From Enterobacter ludwigii (GTDB lineage Bacteria; Pseudomonadota; Gammaproteobacteria; Enterobacterales; Enterobacteriaceae): a stretch of DNA of 64,000 bases. Of this stretch, positions 40,101 through 48,482 are shown in pieces (the stretch's first letter is position 1; each line of letters begins with the position of its first letter). The translations under genes were made by a program, and so were the position numbers. The stretch lies in assembly GCA_900068845.1 (NCBI GenBank), contig CEFQ01000003.1, positions 62,001 to 126,000 of the forward strand. The letters are read 5' to 3'. The notes below the pieces were generated by a model, which was not told the origin of the DNA, did no database searches, and saw only the letters and a list, made by a program, of their open reading frames with translations.

Positions 40101-40907
40101 CTTCTCGGCGCCGCCAACGTTTTTACGGTAGTAATCCAGCACCGCGTTGTCTTGCGGATGGCGCTGTTGCCAGGTTTGGTACAGTGACGCATCCGATGCC
40201 TGCGGACCAAGCCACAGCAGCGCCTGACGCAACGATCGGTCGGCTTCTTTATTCCCGTCAGCCAGACTACCGAGCACATCAATGCCCTGACGGCGCGTCG
40301 ATTCCTGATAGGTCAATGCTTTACCCAGCGCCAGTTTGGCACCGGTATCCTGCGGGTGATCGGCAGAGAACTGACGCAGCGCTTCTACGGCCTGCGGCAG
40401 CAGCGAACGATCGCCCGCCATGGTCAGATAATATTCGGCTGCCACGCTCGGCGGCGGCTCGTTGCCGCTGAAAGTATTACGCCAGGTTTGCAGCGACGCC
40501 GCGATGTTGCCGCTGCGTGCCTGCTGGCGTGCCAGCTGCAGCTGAGCCTGCGGGATCGTTTGCAGCTGGCGCGCGTTGTCCAGCTCGCTGAGATGCGGAT
40601 CGTTCGGCGACGCCGCGCTCAGGCGCGCACGCCACTGTGCCGCCTCTGCCGTGCCGCCGCTCTGCTGCGAATAGAGCGCCAGCAGATACAGCGCCTGGGT
40701 GTTGTTCGGCTCAACCATCAGCACTTTCTGCAGCGACGCTTTTGCCAGATCGTCATGCGCTTTCTGATGCCAGTAAGCCGCCTGATCGAACAGCGCCTGC
40801 AACGCAGGATTGCTACTCTCCGCCGCCAGCAGCGGCTGAGAGAGCGTCAGTGCCCCACCCAGAATCAGGGCAGAACGAATACCGGCACTTAACAGGTGTT
40901 TTTTCAT
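37104..40907 (-). CDS. bcsC: Cellulose export outer-membrane protein BcsC, BcsD-operon type
   Basis: 1267 aa. A signal peptide (to about QPLLAAES) leads into a long run of TPR repeats, an Ala/Ser/Pro linker with a stretch of low complexity (about residues 840-880), and the C-terminal BcsC barrel domain (STPLGQDLSTLVGGVQWSP, GQGGYFSPQNYASVSFPIEFSRKF, ending YFRYLFGDY). It is about 190 residues longer than the other BcsC in the window and clearly divergent from it, so the two are not a recent duplication. It lies 11 bases after bcsB. Confidence 0.95.
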   Translation of the reverse strand: MKKHLLSAGIRSALILGGALTLSQPLLAAESSNPALQALFDQAAYWHQKAHDDLAKASLQKVLMVEPNNTQALYLLALYSQQSGGTAEAAQWRARLSAASPNDPHLSELDNARQLQTIPQAQLQLARQQARSGNIAASLQTWRNTFSGNEPPPSVAAEYYLTMAGDRSLLPQAVEALRQFSADHPQDTGAKLALGKALTYQESTRRQGIDVLGSLADGNKEADRSLRQALLWLGPQASDASLYQTWQQRHPQDNAVLDYYRKNVGGAEKGAGFTALNSGDVSNAQNNFEKVLQANPQDADALAGMGYVAQRAGRYAEAADYLTRAAQLGGDQSDTRQKQAADARFYAQLASAQQALKNGDSAQALALSEPLAQAEGEKGVSAKLFRADVQRRSNQLDQAEQTYRAILQSDADNRSAKEGLFYVLRQQNRSAEANTLLASLPDSVRQSVAPRGSSTDPIRAQARREVAAGNNSAAIATLTSGIQRYPNDGWLRLDLARLYRAQGNSMMAANIMQPTLRSGASTTELYAGALNASESGAWQQASQLLSRIPNGSKNSAMRELAQRVNFNLQMATADQYLAQGSNAAAANTLRALAATPPANPVDAGNLAEKLAKAGDLTTAVSVVRSNLQRGVQGNAGDYAAQVAVLNQAGLNTEAQSFLSSPELQARSTPTQLAGIRNGYVINEVDRLREQKQYAAAYDKLVGALQHDPQNRDLMFAMARLYQSGKMNKEAGVVYDYLMTQDTATQDARTGAINVALAQNDVNKANTLTRGLRNEQSPDRLLLLARVAEANGEHSQAMSYLRTARGQLIGLQGAETGSVPSVGGLALADNPFINRGTSPVGRTPSSYGAVMPWQSAPAATSSAAGVTLASNTPAVQQSQTLRQIDNMMDDLQEKTGTWVQGQMQVRGRDGESGLSKLTEAKAPLTFSTVPFGESRFDFTMTPISLTAGSAGGDAWRRFGTNALEQGKVVAAGGAKIDDVPNSSTDSQSATGVELNMALKGDSYKIDIGSTPLGQDLSTLVGGVQWSPKLTDFLTLILTGERRAMTDSLLSYVGVEDKTSGKRWGRVTKNGGNALLSYDNGDAGFYVGGGAYSYIGENVASNNSVQATAGAYVRPYHLDDRELKVGMSLSWMDYSKNLSYFSYGQGGYFSPQNYASVSFPIEFSRKFDDLKVNVGGSVGYQSYSQDKSDYFPNNPSLQAQLQSLADQGYVQNAVYSGDSKNGIGYNLHAGADYKINKDVTVGGQLGYDTFGDYNESTANLYFRYLFGDY

Positions 40908-40918
40908 TATTTTAATCC

Positions 40919-43402
40919 TTACTTCTTGCCGGACTTGCTATCAACTTTTGGGTTGAGACGACGCCACGCATGACGTTTCAACATCACCCAGACACCACCG
41001 CCGACCAACGCTGAAAGCAGGAATGCCGCCAACGCCATCAGCACCGAGTGCTGGTTGGCATACCACACCACCATCATGTACCACGGCATTTCGCCGCTCG
41101 GGAATTGCGGGCCGACGCGGAAGCTACGAATGCCGTTTTCATCGGTGATGATGGCGGTATCGCCGCGAATACCGGCGTTGATGCGCGCAGAATTCAGGTC
41201 TTCATGCAGGCGCAGCAGTTGCTGATCGCTGGTCGCCACCGTCATCACCACCAGACGATCCGGGTTCCACGGTGAGCGATAGCTGACAAAGCCGCGCCAC
41301 GCTTCGTTCGACGAGAAGTAACGATCGGCATCTAATTGCTGGCGATACCAGTCGCCGGTCAGCCAGCCGCGCAGCTTGTCCCAGGTGTTCGGCTCTTTCA
41401 CGCCCAGCGTATTGCCGCTGGTTTCATACGGCGTGTTGGCCAGCATTGCCTGGTTGAAGTCGTTGTTCTGCGTGGTGCTCACCGCCAGCAAATCGCTCTG
41501 CTGCAAACGCGCCATATGGGTGCCGCCCTTCGGCAGGCCAAATAGCACCTGGTTCTGCAGCAACGGCACGCCGGTGGCGTTACCGGCGCGTGACGCCATA
41601 TCCAGCAGCGTGGCGATCTCCGCATCACTCGGTTTTTCTGGCAGCAGCAGCGTGGTTTGCGAGAAGTCCGCCAGACGTGAGAATGGGAACGAGGCGCCGA
41701 CAAAGTAAGAGAGGTTTGGCAGCATGGTGAAGTGGCGCGTGTGGCTCAGATCGATCCACGAATCCTCTTCAATGCGGCTCTTAATGTTGTTGTTCAGCAG
41801 CACGCCGCACGGTGCGTCCGCCTTCGGTTTGATGTTGAAATAAAGCGCCAGTTGGTTGTCACCGTAAATCAGGTACGGCTCAAGCTTCAGGGTGTAATGC
41901 TCCTGACGCGCATCGCCGCCCAGCCGATGCCAGGCGCTTTCCAGCAAGCCGACTTTGTTAACCGTCAGGTTGCGCAGGAAAGTGCCATTAATCGTCACGT
42001 TAAGGAAGGAGTTGTTTTCGTCAATCCAGCTTTCTGATGGGAAGCGATAGTGCAGCTCCACCGGAATGGTGTCGCCATCCCACATAAACAGATCCGGCGC
42101 GGCGCGGAAGTTAACGCGCAACGCATCGTGCCAGATGCCGGTAGTGGTTAGGCTCTGATCTTTACGCAGCAGTTCGCTCAGGCGCACCGGACGCGTGGTG
42201 TTGATCCAGCGTGGCGCGTCGTAAGGTTTACGCACGCCAATCGGCTGCGGCTGCACGTTGAGGCTGTTAGCATCGGTGGCCAGCGGCTGCGTGGTTAAGC
42301 GGTTGGCGGCCTGACGCAGTTGATCGTCGTTCGCGCCGACAACCAACAGCAGTTTATAGATCGGATTGTTGGGATTATCAATCACCTGCAACAGCGGACC
42401 GTTGGTCGCTGGCAAGGTCACGGTGCCAATCTTATCGCCCGGATGGCCGATCAGAATGCCGTTGTGTTCAGGCAGATCGCCGCGCACCACCGGGAAACGG
42501 ATGCCACGATAATCCGACTGAATGCCCATCCACGATGCCACCAGCGCAGCCGCGCTGATGCTATCCGGCGCGACATTGGCGGCAAAGCCAAAGGTGACGC
42601 TGGCTGGCGTCATGCGCTGCGTATCGATAAACGGACGCGGGAAGTTGCGCAGACTGGTGCCAATGTTCAGCTGCTGGCCTTCAAGGCTCAGCGTGGTTTT
42701 GGGCAAAATGGTTACCTGATACTGCTGCGCGCTCTCTTTCTCACACAGCAACTTATCGGCATCGTTAATCTTGAAGCTGAGGTTGTTACTCGCCACCACC
42801 ATCGCCGCGGGAATATCCAGCTGGTAGTCGCTGACATCGCTGTCGCTGGAGCCGAGCGGCAAGGTGCCAAGCGGCTGACCGTTGAGCATCAGTTGCAGCG
42901 AAGTGTTACGCGCTGCCAGTGCCGCCGAGACGCGCAACGACAGATTGAGGCGCGCGTTGGTGATCACTTCATCGCCTGGCAGCGTAAACACGATGCCGGA
43001 TTGCAGCTGACCGCCAGTGAGCGTAATGCCGCGCGGCTGGCCCATCTGCGCCACCGAAACAGTGCTGCTGATCGGCTGGTTGAGCAGCGTCACAGAAGAG
43101 GTGTCTGGCATTTCCGCCGGTGCGGTTGGCGTAACCGTTGGCAGCACCCCTTCTGGCGCTGCCTCAGGCTCTACTGGCGCAGCGTTTTCCGTGGCGGGTG
43201 CGGTTTCCGCTGGCGCGTACGGAGCAGCGCCTGCCGCCTGTTGCAGCTGCTGATCGGCTGCGCTTTCAATGCCTTGCGGTGGCGGCACATCAGAGAGTAC
43301 AGAGCTATCCTGAGTGACTGGCGGGGTTTCGGCCCACGCTGGCGCGAGCAGCAGCGCCGTTGCCAGCGAACTTGCCAGCAACGTTTGCGTCAAATTCTTC
43401 AT
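40919..43402 (-). CDS. bcsB: Cellulose synthase periplasmic subunit BcsB, BcsD-operon type
   Basis: 827 aa. Signal peptide (cleavage after LLLAPAWA), then an unusual Pro/Ala/Glu-rich segment of about 75 residues (VTQDSSVLSDVPPPQG to about TAPAEMPD) before the folded carbohydrate-binding and flavodoxin-like domains. A C-terminal membrane helix lies near residues 785-807. The stretch SHTRHFTMLPNLSYFVGASFPFSRLADF corresponds to the conserved BcsB motif. It overlaps bcsA by ATGA. The long acidic-proline linker is absent from the other BcsB. Confidence 0.95.
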   Translation of the reverse strand: MKNLTQTLLASSLATALLLAPAWAETPPVTQDSSVLSDVPPPQGIESAADQQLQQAAGAAPYAPAETAPATENAAPVEPEAAPEGVLPTVTPTAPAEMPDTSSVTLLNQPISSTVSVAQMGQPRGITLTGGQLQSGIVFTLPGDEVITNARLNLSLRVSAALAARNTSLQLMLNGQPLGTLPLGSSDSDVSDYQLDIPAAMVVASNNLSFKINDADKLLCEKESAQQYQVTILPKTTLSLEGQQLNIGTSLRNFPRPFIDTQRMTPASVTFGFAANVAPDSISAAALVASWMGIQSDYRGIRFPVVRGDLPEHNGILIGHPGDKIGTVTLPATNGPLLQVIDNPNNPIYKLLLVVGANDDQLRQAANRLTTQPLATDANSLNVQPQPIGVRKPYDAPRWINTTRPVRLSELLRKDQSLTTTGIWHDALRVNFRAAPDLFMWDGDTIPVELHYRFPSESWIDENNSFLNVTINGTFLRNLTVNKVGLLESAWHRLGGDARQEHYTLKLEPYLIYGDNQLALYFNIKPKADAPCGVLLNNNIKSRIEEDSWIDLSHTRHFTMLPNLSYFVGASFPFSRLADFSQTTLLLPEKPSDAEIATLLDMASRAGNATGVPLLQNQVLFGLPKGGTHMARLQQSDLLAVSTTQNNDFNQAMLANTPYETSGNTLGVKEPNTWDKLRGWLTGDWYRQQLDADRYFSSNEAWRGFVSYRSPWNPDRLVVMTVATSDQQLLRLHEDLNSARINAGIRGDTAIITDENGIRSFRVGPQFPSGEMPWYMMVVWYANQHSVLMALAAFLLSALVGGGVWVMLKRHAWRRLNPKVDSKSGKK

Positions 43403-45504
43403 GCAGCGCTGTCCTCTTTTACCGCGGGCGGGTTGTCACGCTTACGCTTCTCACGGCGATCTTTCCAGGTCAGCCAGAACAGCTCAAATACGGTACGAAT
43501 AATGGTGCCCAGTGAAACCAGCGGGTTGTCCTGCTTGTACTCGGGCTGAATCCACGCATCGGCACGCGCCAGCACCACGCGCACCAGCTCACGGCGGCGC
43601 GACAGCGGCATATCGCCAAAGCGCAGACGAATACTCTCTTCATCGCCGGAGATTTTACTGACCGGAATAGTGATGGTGCCCGATTTCAGCAGCAGATCGA
43701 TCTCTTCGATTTCATCCTGCTCGTGCCGATTGTCCGGCGCATCCAGCTGTGCGCCGCCCATCGACAGATCGCTGGTTTGCGTGCGTGAAGAGATGCCGCT
43801 GGCATAGTGAATCACTGCCGGGATTTGCACCTCAATACGGATGGTTTTGCGCACCTGCTTGGTTTCACGCGCCACGGCAATCGCCGCCATCAGGATAATC
43901 AGGCTGAACACCGCCCAGCCAACGTTAAGCGCAATAACGTAAGGATCGACACCAAAGTAGTCATGTGCGGTGGCGCGCACCACGCCAGCGATAATGCCAA
44001 TCGACAGTAGCACCGCGACAATGACGTGTGGACGCACAATGTGGAAGTCGAAGAACCCCTGATCGAGTAAACCACCTTTATCCGTTACGTTAAATTTTCC
44101 GCGCTTGGGTGCCAGCATGGTCAATAGCGTTGGGATAATGAGGTGGAAGCACATCACGGTTTCGTAGATTTCGCCCCAGAAGGTGTAGCGGAACTTGCCG
44201 TTCATGCGCGAGTTGACGTAAAGCGACATCACCAGATGCGGCAAAACGTAGGCGAAAATCAGCGACGCCGACGAGTGAATAATGTTCAGGTTGAACAGCA
44301 GGTACGCCAGCGGTGCCGTCAGGAACGCCACGCGCGGCAAGCCGAACTGGAAGTGCAGCATGGCGTTGAGGTAGCACAGGCGTTGCTGCCACTTCAAACC
44401 ACGACCAAACAGCGGATTATCGACGCGGAAGATCTGCGTCATGCCGCGCGCCCAGCGGTTACGCTGCACTACGTGCAGGCCGAGACGTTCCGTTGCCAGA
44501 CCAGCGGCCAATGGAATCGCCAGGAAGGCGGAACCCCAACCAAGGCGCTGCATTTTCAGTGCGGTATGTGCATCTTCGGTCACGGTTTCCACGGCAAAAC
44601 CACCAATCTCTTCCAGCGCGCTACGGCGTATCACCGCACAGGAGCCGCAGAAAAAGGTGGCATTCCAGTTATCGTTACCCTGCTGGACCGGGCCGTAGAA
44701 CAGCGAACCCTCATTCGGGATACTGCGCGCCGCGCGCAGGTTACGTTCGAACGGATCCGGTGAATAGAAGTAGTGCGGGGTTTGCAACAGCGCCAGCTTC
44801 GGATCTTTCAGGAAGGGACCCACCGTTGCCTGCAGGAAAGTGCGTGTGGCCACGTGATCGCAATCGAAGATGCAAATCAGCTCACCTTTGGTGATCTTCA
44901 TGGCGTGGTTGAGGTTACCGGCTTTAGCGTGACTATTGTCGTCACGGGTGATGTAACCCACACCCACATCGGCGGCAAATACCGCAAACTCGCTGCGTTT
45001 GCCGTCATCCAGCAAATAGACTTTCAGCTTGTCACGCGGGTAATCGATACACTGCGCCGCCAGCACGGTATCACGTACCACGTCGAGGCTTTCGTTGTAG
45101 GTCGGCACATAGACGTCAACCGTCGGCCACAGGCGGGTATCATCCGGCAAGGGTTCGATGGTGCGTTTTAATGGCCAGGTCGTTTGCAGGAAGCCGAGAA
45201 TTAAGATCAGCCAGACGTAGAGTTCAGCCAGATATAAGCCGATACCCAGAATCGCTTCAATCTCTGAATTAAACTGCAGCGTCGCGGTGGTGCGCCACCA
45301 GATATATCGAGTCGACATCAGCGCAGAAAGGATAACCATCACCACGGTTATTTTTCGGCTCTTGCTGAAGCCCAATAAAAACATCATCCCGATGCTGATT
45401 AAGCCAAATATATATTGCTTCTGGCTGTCCATAGGCGTGATGACGATTACCGCTGCTACCGGTGCAAGCACCAGCAGCAGCAGGTAAAATCCGAGTTTAC
45501 TCAT
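43399..45504 (-). CDS. bcsA: Cellulose synthase catalytic subunit BcsA, BcsD-operon type
   Basis: 701 aa, without the N-terminal extension seen in the 867-aa BcsA. Catalytic residues of the processive GT2 family are complete: D130 in DVYVPTYNE, DCD at D214/D216, TED at 309-311 and Q347xxR350W351. The PilZ domain retains RKTIR and DLSMGG, so c-di-GMP should activate it. Membrane helices frame the catalytic domain. The operon start side is bcsQ, 54 bases upstream; bcsB overlaps its stop. Confidence 0.96.
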   Translation of the reverse strand: MSKLGFYLLLLVLAPVAAVIVITPMDSQKQYIFGLISIGMMFLLGFSKSRKITVVMVILSALMSTRYIWWRTTATLQFNSEIEAILGIGLYLAELYVWLILILGFLQTTWPLKRTIEPLPDDTRLWPTVDVYVPTYNESLDVVRDTVLAAQCIDYPRDKLKVYLLDDGKRSEFAVFAADVGVGYITRDDNSHAKAGNLNHAMKITKGELICIFDCDHVATRTFLQATVGPFLKDPKLALLQTPHYFYSPDPFERNLRAARSIPNEGSLFYGPVQQGNDNWNATFFCGSCAVIRRSALEEIGGFAVETVTEDAHTALKMQRLGWGSAFLAIPLAAGLATERLGLHVVQRNRWARGMTQIFRVDNPLFGRGLKWQQRLCYLNAMLHFQFGLPRVAFLTAPLAYLLFNLNIIHSSASLIFAYVLPHLVMSLYVNSRMNGKFRYTFWGEIYETVMCFHLIIPTLLTMLAPKRGKFNVTDKGGLLDQGFFDFHIVRPHVIVAVLLSIGIIAGVVRATAHDYFGVDPYVIALNVGWAVFSLIILMAAIAVARETKQVRKTIRIEVQIPAVIHYASGISSRTQTSDLSMGGAQLDAPDNRHEQDEIEEIDLLLKSGTITIPVSKISGDEESIRLRFGDMPLSRRRELVRVVLARADAWIQPEYKQDNPLVSLGTIIRTVFELFWLTWKDRREKRKRDNPPAVKEDSAA

Positions 45505-45558
45505 GATTCACCCTGAAGGAGCTGTATTGTTTTTATGTGGCCGGTTACGGCCTCATTA

Positions 45559-46359
45559 TTAATAATGGCTGCGAATCGGTGCCTGAACTTCACCGTTACC
45601 CACGGTTATATTCAGGATATTAGCTACGCGTTTCGCCACTAATTCGATATCAAACGCGGCGGCAGAAGCCGGGCTGAAATCATAAACAGATTGTTGCGAA
45701 GCATTGGCTTCCGCGACGCTTTCATCGCGATGTACCACGCCTAATAAATTTTCACCCAGACGCTGCTGCATAAATTCCGTGACTTCACGGCTAATATTGC
45801 GGCGATTATCGCTCTGATTAAGGACAAAATAATGACCCTGTTTATTATTTAGTGGCTGACCTATCATGCGATCATTTTCTATTTGCGGCAGTAAAGAGAC
45901 CGAGGCGGTATCGGCCAACATCACCACTAAATGCATATCGGCAAGTGCAGTCATGGCTTTAAGCGCAGGACCCGGACCTGGAGGAAAATCGGCAATAATC
46001 ACTAGCCCAGGGTAATTCAGCACTGTGTCCAATCCACGCTTCAGGAAATGCGGATCTTTTACCAGGTTCTCTTCGAATCGTTCACGCTGCGCTTCGGTGA
46101 CATCGCCATAAGGCATGACAAAAATATTGCCGCCAGTGGTCAGAATGGATTGGCTCCAGTCGGCCTGATCTTCCGAGCGCGCCACAAAGCCGCGACCATC
46201 ATTCAGCGGTACACCGAAATGCAGGCGCAGGGCGTTCTGAACATCAAAATCGATTGCCAATACCTTGCTGCCAGCGCGAGCCAGACTCCACGCAAGGTTG
46301 GCCGCCATGGTGGTTTTCCCTACTCCCCCTTTTGGCGAGCACACACAAACTAACGGCAT
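45559..46359 (-). CDS. bcsQ: Cellulose biosynthesis ATPase BcsQ, BcsD-operon type (intact P-loop)
   Basis: 266 aa ParA/MinD-like ATPase with an intact deviant Walker A, PKGGVGKTT (residues 9-17), unlike the BcsQ at 25,950. The A-prime motif VLAIDFDVQN, the segment ADFPPGPGPA and the BcsQ signature VVHRDESVAEANASQQSVYDFSP follow. It probably positions the synthase at the cell pole or along the side. Its start overlaps the end of bcsO by 10 bases. Confidence 0.94.
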   Translation of the reverse strand: MPLVCVCSPKGGVGKTTMAANLAWSLARAGSKVLAIDFDVQNALRLHFGVPLNDGRGFVARSEDQADWSQSILTTGGNIFVMPYGDVTEAQRERFEENLVKDPHFLKRGLDTVLNYPGLVIIADFPPGPGPALKAMTALADMHLVVMLADTASVSLLPQIENDRMIGQPLNNKQGHYFVLNQSDNRRNISREVTEFMQQRLGENLLGVVHRDESVAEANASQQSVYDFSPASAAAFDIELVAKRVANILNITVGNGEVQAPIRSHY

Positions 46360-46997
46360 AGCGCAATCTTCTCCAATAGCGGTTTTAACGGTGTTTCTTT
46401 GGCAAGGTTAGCCGGCTCAGCTGGACGCGAGCGGAACAGAGCACCAAAACGGGACGGTGCAGACGCTGCCGCATGTGCCGGTTCAACCGGTGCAGCAAAG
46501 GTGGGTGTTGGTGCAGGTGCAGGCGCGATCGGCGCAGGCGTGGCAACAGTAGCAGGTTGCTCAGTCGGCACAGCGGCAGGTTTCGCCGGCGGAAAGAGTG
46601 AAGTTGCGGCCTGGCGCTCCACCCGCGTCGCTTTCGGTGCTAACGGCATAGCCGATGAGGCAGATTTCGCGGGTGGAAACAGCGATGAACTGCTCGCCGG
46701 GGGTGCGGCTGCAGCTGTGCTTAAACTGTCGAGAATCGATCCGCGCGACGTGCTGGCTGGTGCCGCCTGAGCGGGCTCCGGCGGTGCGCTAAATTCATCA
46801 CCGCTAATAGGATGTGGCTGGAGCATATCGACTCGCTGACCGCTGCCTAAGTCAGGCTCTTGATCGGTGGTCAATTGGCGCAGTAATGCCCACTGACTGT
46901 GCTCGGCTTCCTGCGATTGACCGGACATATCCTTAAAAGCGATGTCAAGCGTCTGCGTTTTCTCTTTAAAACGCTGCAGATCGTCGTAATTCTTCAT
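46350..46997 (-). CDS. bcsO: Proline-rich cellulose biosynthesis protein BcsO
   Basis: 215 aa from the ATG at 46997 (MKNYDDLQRFKEKTQ), the typical BcsO start; a frame from 47048 adds 17 residues without support. A short N-terminal region is followed by a long Pro/Ala/Ser-rich, probably disordered part with SLFPPAK present twice, then a conserved C-terminal tail (ETPLKPLLEKIALCR). BcsO accompanies bcsD operons in enterobacteria; its role is unproven, but a partner of BcsD or BcsQ is likely by analogy with proline-rich scaffolding proteins. It is the first gene of the operon. Confidence 0.88.
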   Translation of the reverse strand: MKNYDDLQRFKEKTQTLDIAFKDMSGQSQEAEHSQWALLRQLTTDQEPDLGSGQRVDMLQPHPISGDEFSAPPEPAQAAPASTSRGSILDSLSTAAAAPPASSSSLFPPAKSASSAMPLAPKATRVERQAATSLFPPAKPAAVPTEQPATVATPAPIAPAPAPTPTFAAPVEPAHAAASAPSRFGALFRSRPAEPANLAKETPLKPLLEKIALCR

Positions 46998-47430
46998 GAT
47001 CAGAGCCTGTAAAAACGGGAGGGAATTTTCCGCGAATATATCACACACATTAAAAGACGGTGAGAAAATTCTGATTATTAAACCATCGCATTCTACAAAA
47101 GAATTCTATCTTTAAGATTGAAAAAGCGGAGATGCAAGAAGTGTGCAAATATTTATTGTCAGAAATTAATTAGTACCAATTAACTGAAATAATCACGCAG
47201 GTGGCTTTTAGCTAACCCACTGAAAAAACGCGTTAGTAGTGCAAATTTTGGCTTTTATTCCGGCGTGGCAAAGCTCACGCAATCCTGACAAAAATAAGAA
47301 TTTGCCTTTACGCTTTATATCCTGGTTAGGACCAATCGTTCACTGATGCAGGCGCGTAATGCTTTTGTGCCAAGGAAGCCATAATGGGTTTCGGCCGTTA
47401 ATTTCCCTGAAGTATTAAAGGAGAGAAAAT
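46998..47430. other. Intergenic region upstream of the bcsO operon
   Basis: This 433-base stretch lies between bcsO and the dpp terminator. It is AT-rich near bcsO and should hold the bcsO-Z promoter on the minus strand, but I could not identify a convincing hexamer pair, operator or small gene. Confidence 0.5.
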
Positions 47431-47452
47431 AAAGGCTCCCGCAGGAGCCTTT
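47431..47452 (-). terminator. Terminator of the dpp operon
   Basis: Arms AAAGGCTCC and GGAGCCTTT with a 4-base loop form a symmetric stem followed by ATTTT on the minus strand, 23 bases after dppF. The 18-base core is repeated after ohr at 56182. Confidence 0.85.
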
Positions 47453-47474
47453 ATCCATTAATGGCGTGCGTTTA

Positions 47475-48482
47475 TTACACGCCTACTGGCTGGTTTTCAT
47501 CCTGATCAACCGCGAAGCAGGCGATTTGCTGATCGCCATACTGCTTCAGTTTCGGCTGCAGCTGCACGCAGGTACCAAAACGGCGGCGGCAGCGCGCGTT
47601 AAACGCACAGCCCGGCGGCGGATTAAGCGGGCTCGGCAGTTCGCCCGTCAGCTTGATACGCTCGCGGCGATCGTCCGGGTTGAGGCGTGGCGTCGCCGAC
47701 AGCAGCGCCTGCGTATAAGGGTGGCGAGGATTGCTGAAGATCGCCTCTTTACTGCCCTTCTCTACACAACGGCCGAGATACATCACCATCACCTCATCAG
47801 CGATGTGCTCCACCACGGACAAATCATGCGAGATAAAGACGTAGGACAACCCTAAATCCTGCTGCAAATCCATCATCAGATTTAGCACCTGCGCACGCAC
47901 CGAGACGTCGAGTGCAGAAACAGGTTCATCGGCAATCAGCACATCGGGATCGAGCATTAAGCCACGCGCGATAGCGATACGCTGACGCTGGCCGCCCGAA
48001 AACATGTGCGGATAGCGATCGTAATGCTCGGTTTTCAGGCCGACTTTCGCCATCATTTCCAGCGTTTTCTCTTTGCGTTCCGCTTTGGTCAACGAGGTGT
48101 TGATCACCAGCGGTTCTTCAAGAATCTGGCTGATTTTCTTACGCGGATTGAGCGAACCGTACGGATTCTGGAAAACGATCTGAATTTTCTGACGACGCAG
48201 TTTCTGCGCCTGCGGATCGTGTTTTAACAGGTCCTGCCCGTGCCAGAACAGCTGGCCTTCGGTCGGCGTTTCAATCATCGTCAGCAAGCGGCCCAGCGTG
48301 GATTTACCACAACCGGACTCACCCACCACTGCCAGCGTTTTGCCACGTTCGAGGTTGAACGAGACGCCGTCCAGCGCTTTGACCAGGCGTTCCTGACCAA
48401 ACAGACCTTTCTTCACCGGGTAATGTTTTTTCAGGTCAATCGCCTGTAGCAGGTAATCCTGCTTTTCGTTCTCAAGACTCAT
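47475..48482 (-). CDS. dppF: Dipeptide ABC transporter ATP-binding subunit DppF
   Basis: 335 aa ABC ATPase of the Dpp importer. Walker [10 protein letters not shown], signature [14 protein letters not shown], Walker [14 protein letters not shown] and the C-terminal oligopeptide-transporter cysteine region ([14 protein letters not shown]) that holds an iron-sulfur cluster in the family are present. I chose the ATG at 48482 (MSLENEKQ), which overlaps the dppD end by 11 bases; an in-frame start at 48503 adds seven residues. With DppD it powers uptake of dipeptides, haem and 5-aminolevulinate. Confidence 0.97.
   Translation of the reverse strand: MSLENEKQDYLLQAIDLKKHYPVKKGLFGQERLVKALDGVSFNLERGKTLAVVGESGCGKSTLGRLLTMIETPTEGQLFWHGQDLLKHDPQAQKLRRQKIQIVFQNPYGSLNPRKKISQILEEPLVINTSLTKAERKEKTLEMMAKVGLKTEHYDRYPHMFSGGQRQRIAIARGLMLDPDVLIADEPVSALDVSVRAQVLNLMMDLQQDLGLSYVFISHDLSVVEHIADEVMVMYLGRCVEKGSKEAIFSNPRHPYTQALLSATPRLNPDDRRERIKLTGELPSPLNPPPGCAFNARCRRRFGTCVQLQPKLKQYGDQQIACFAVDQDENQPVGV

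Noticed and set aside
42320..43549. A 409-codon open frame on the plus strand opposite bcsB and the end of bcsA
   Set aside because: It is fully antisense to two well-supported genes and its translation is arginine- and histidine-rich low-quality sequence typical of frames opposite GC-rich coding DNA.
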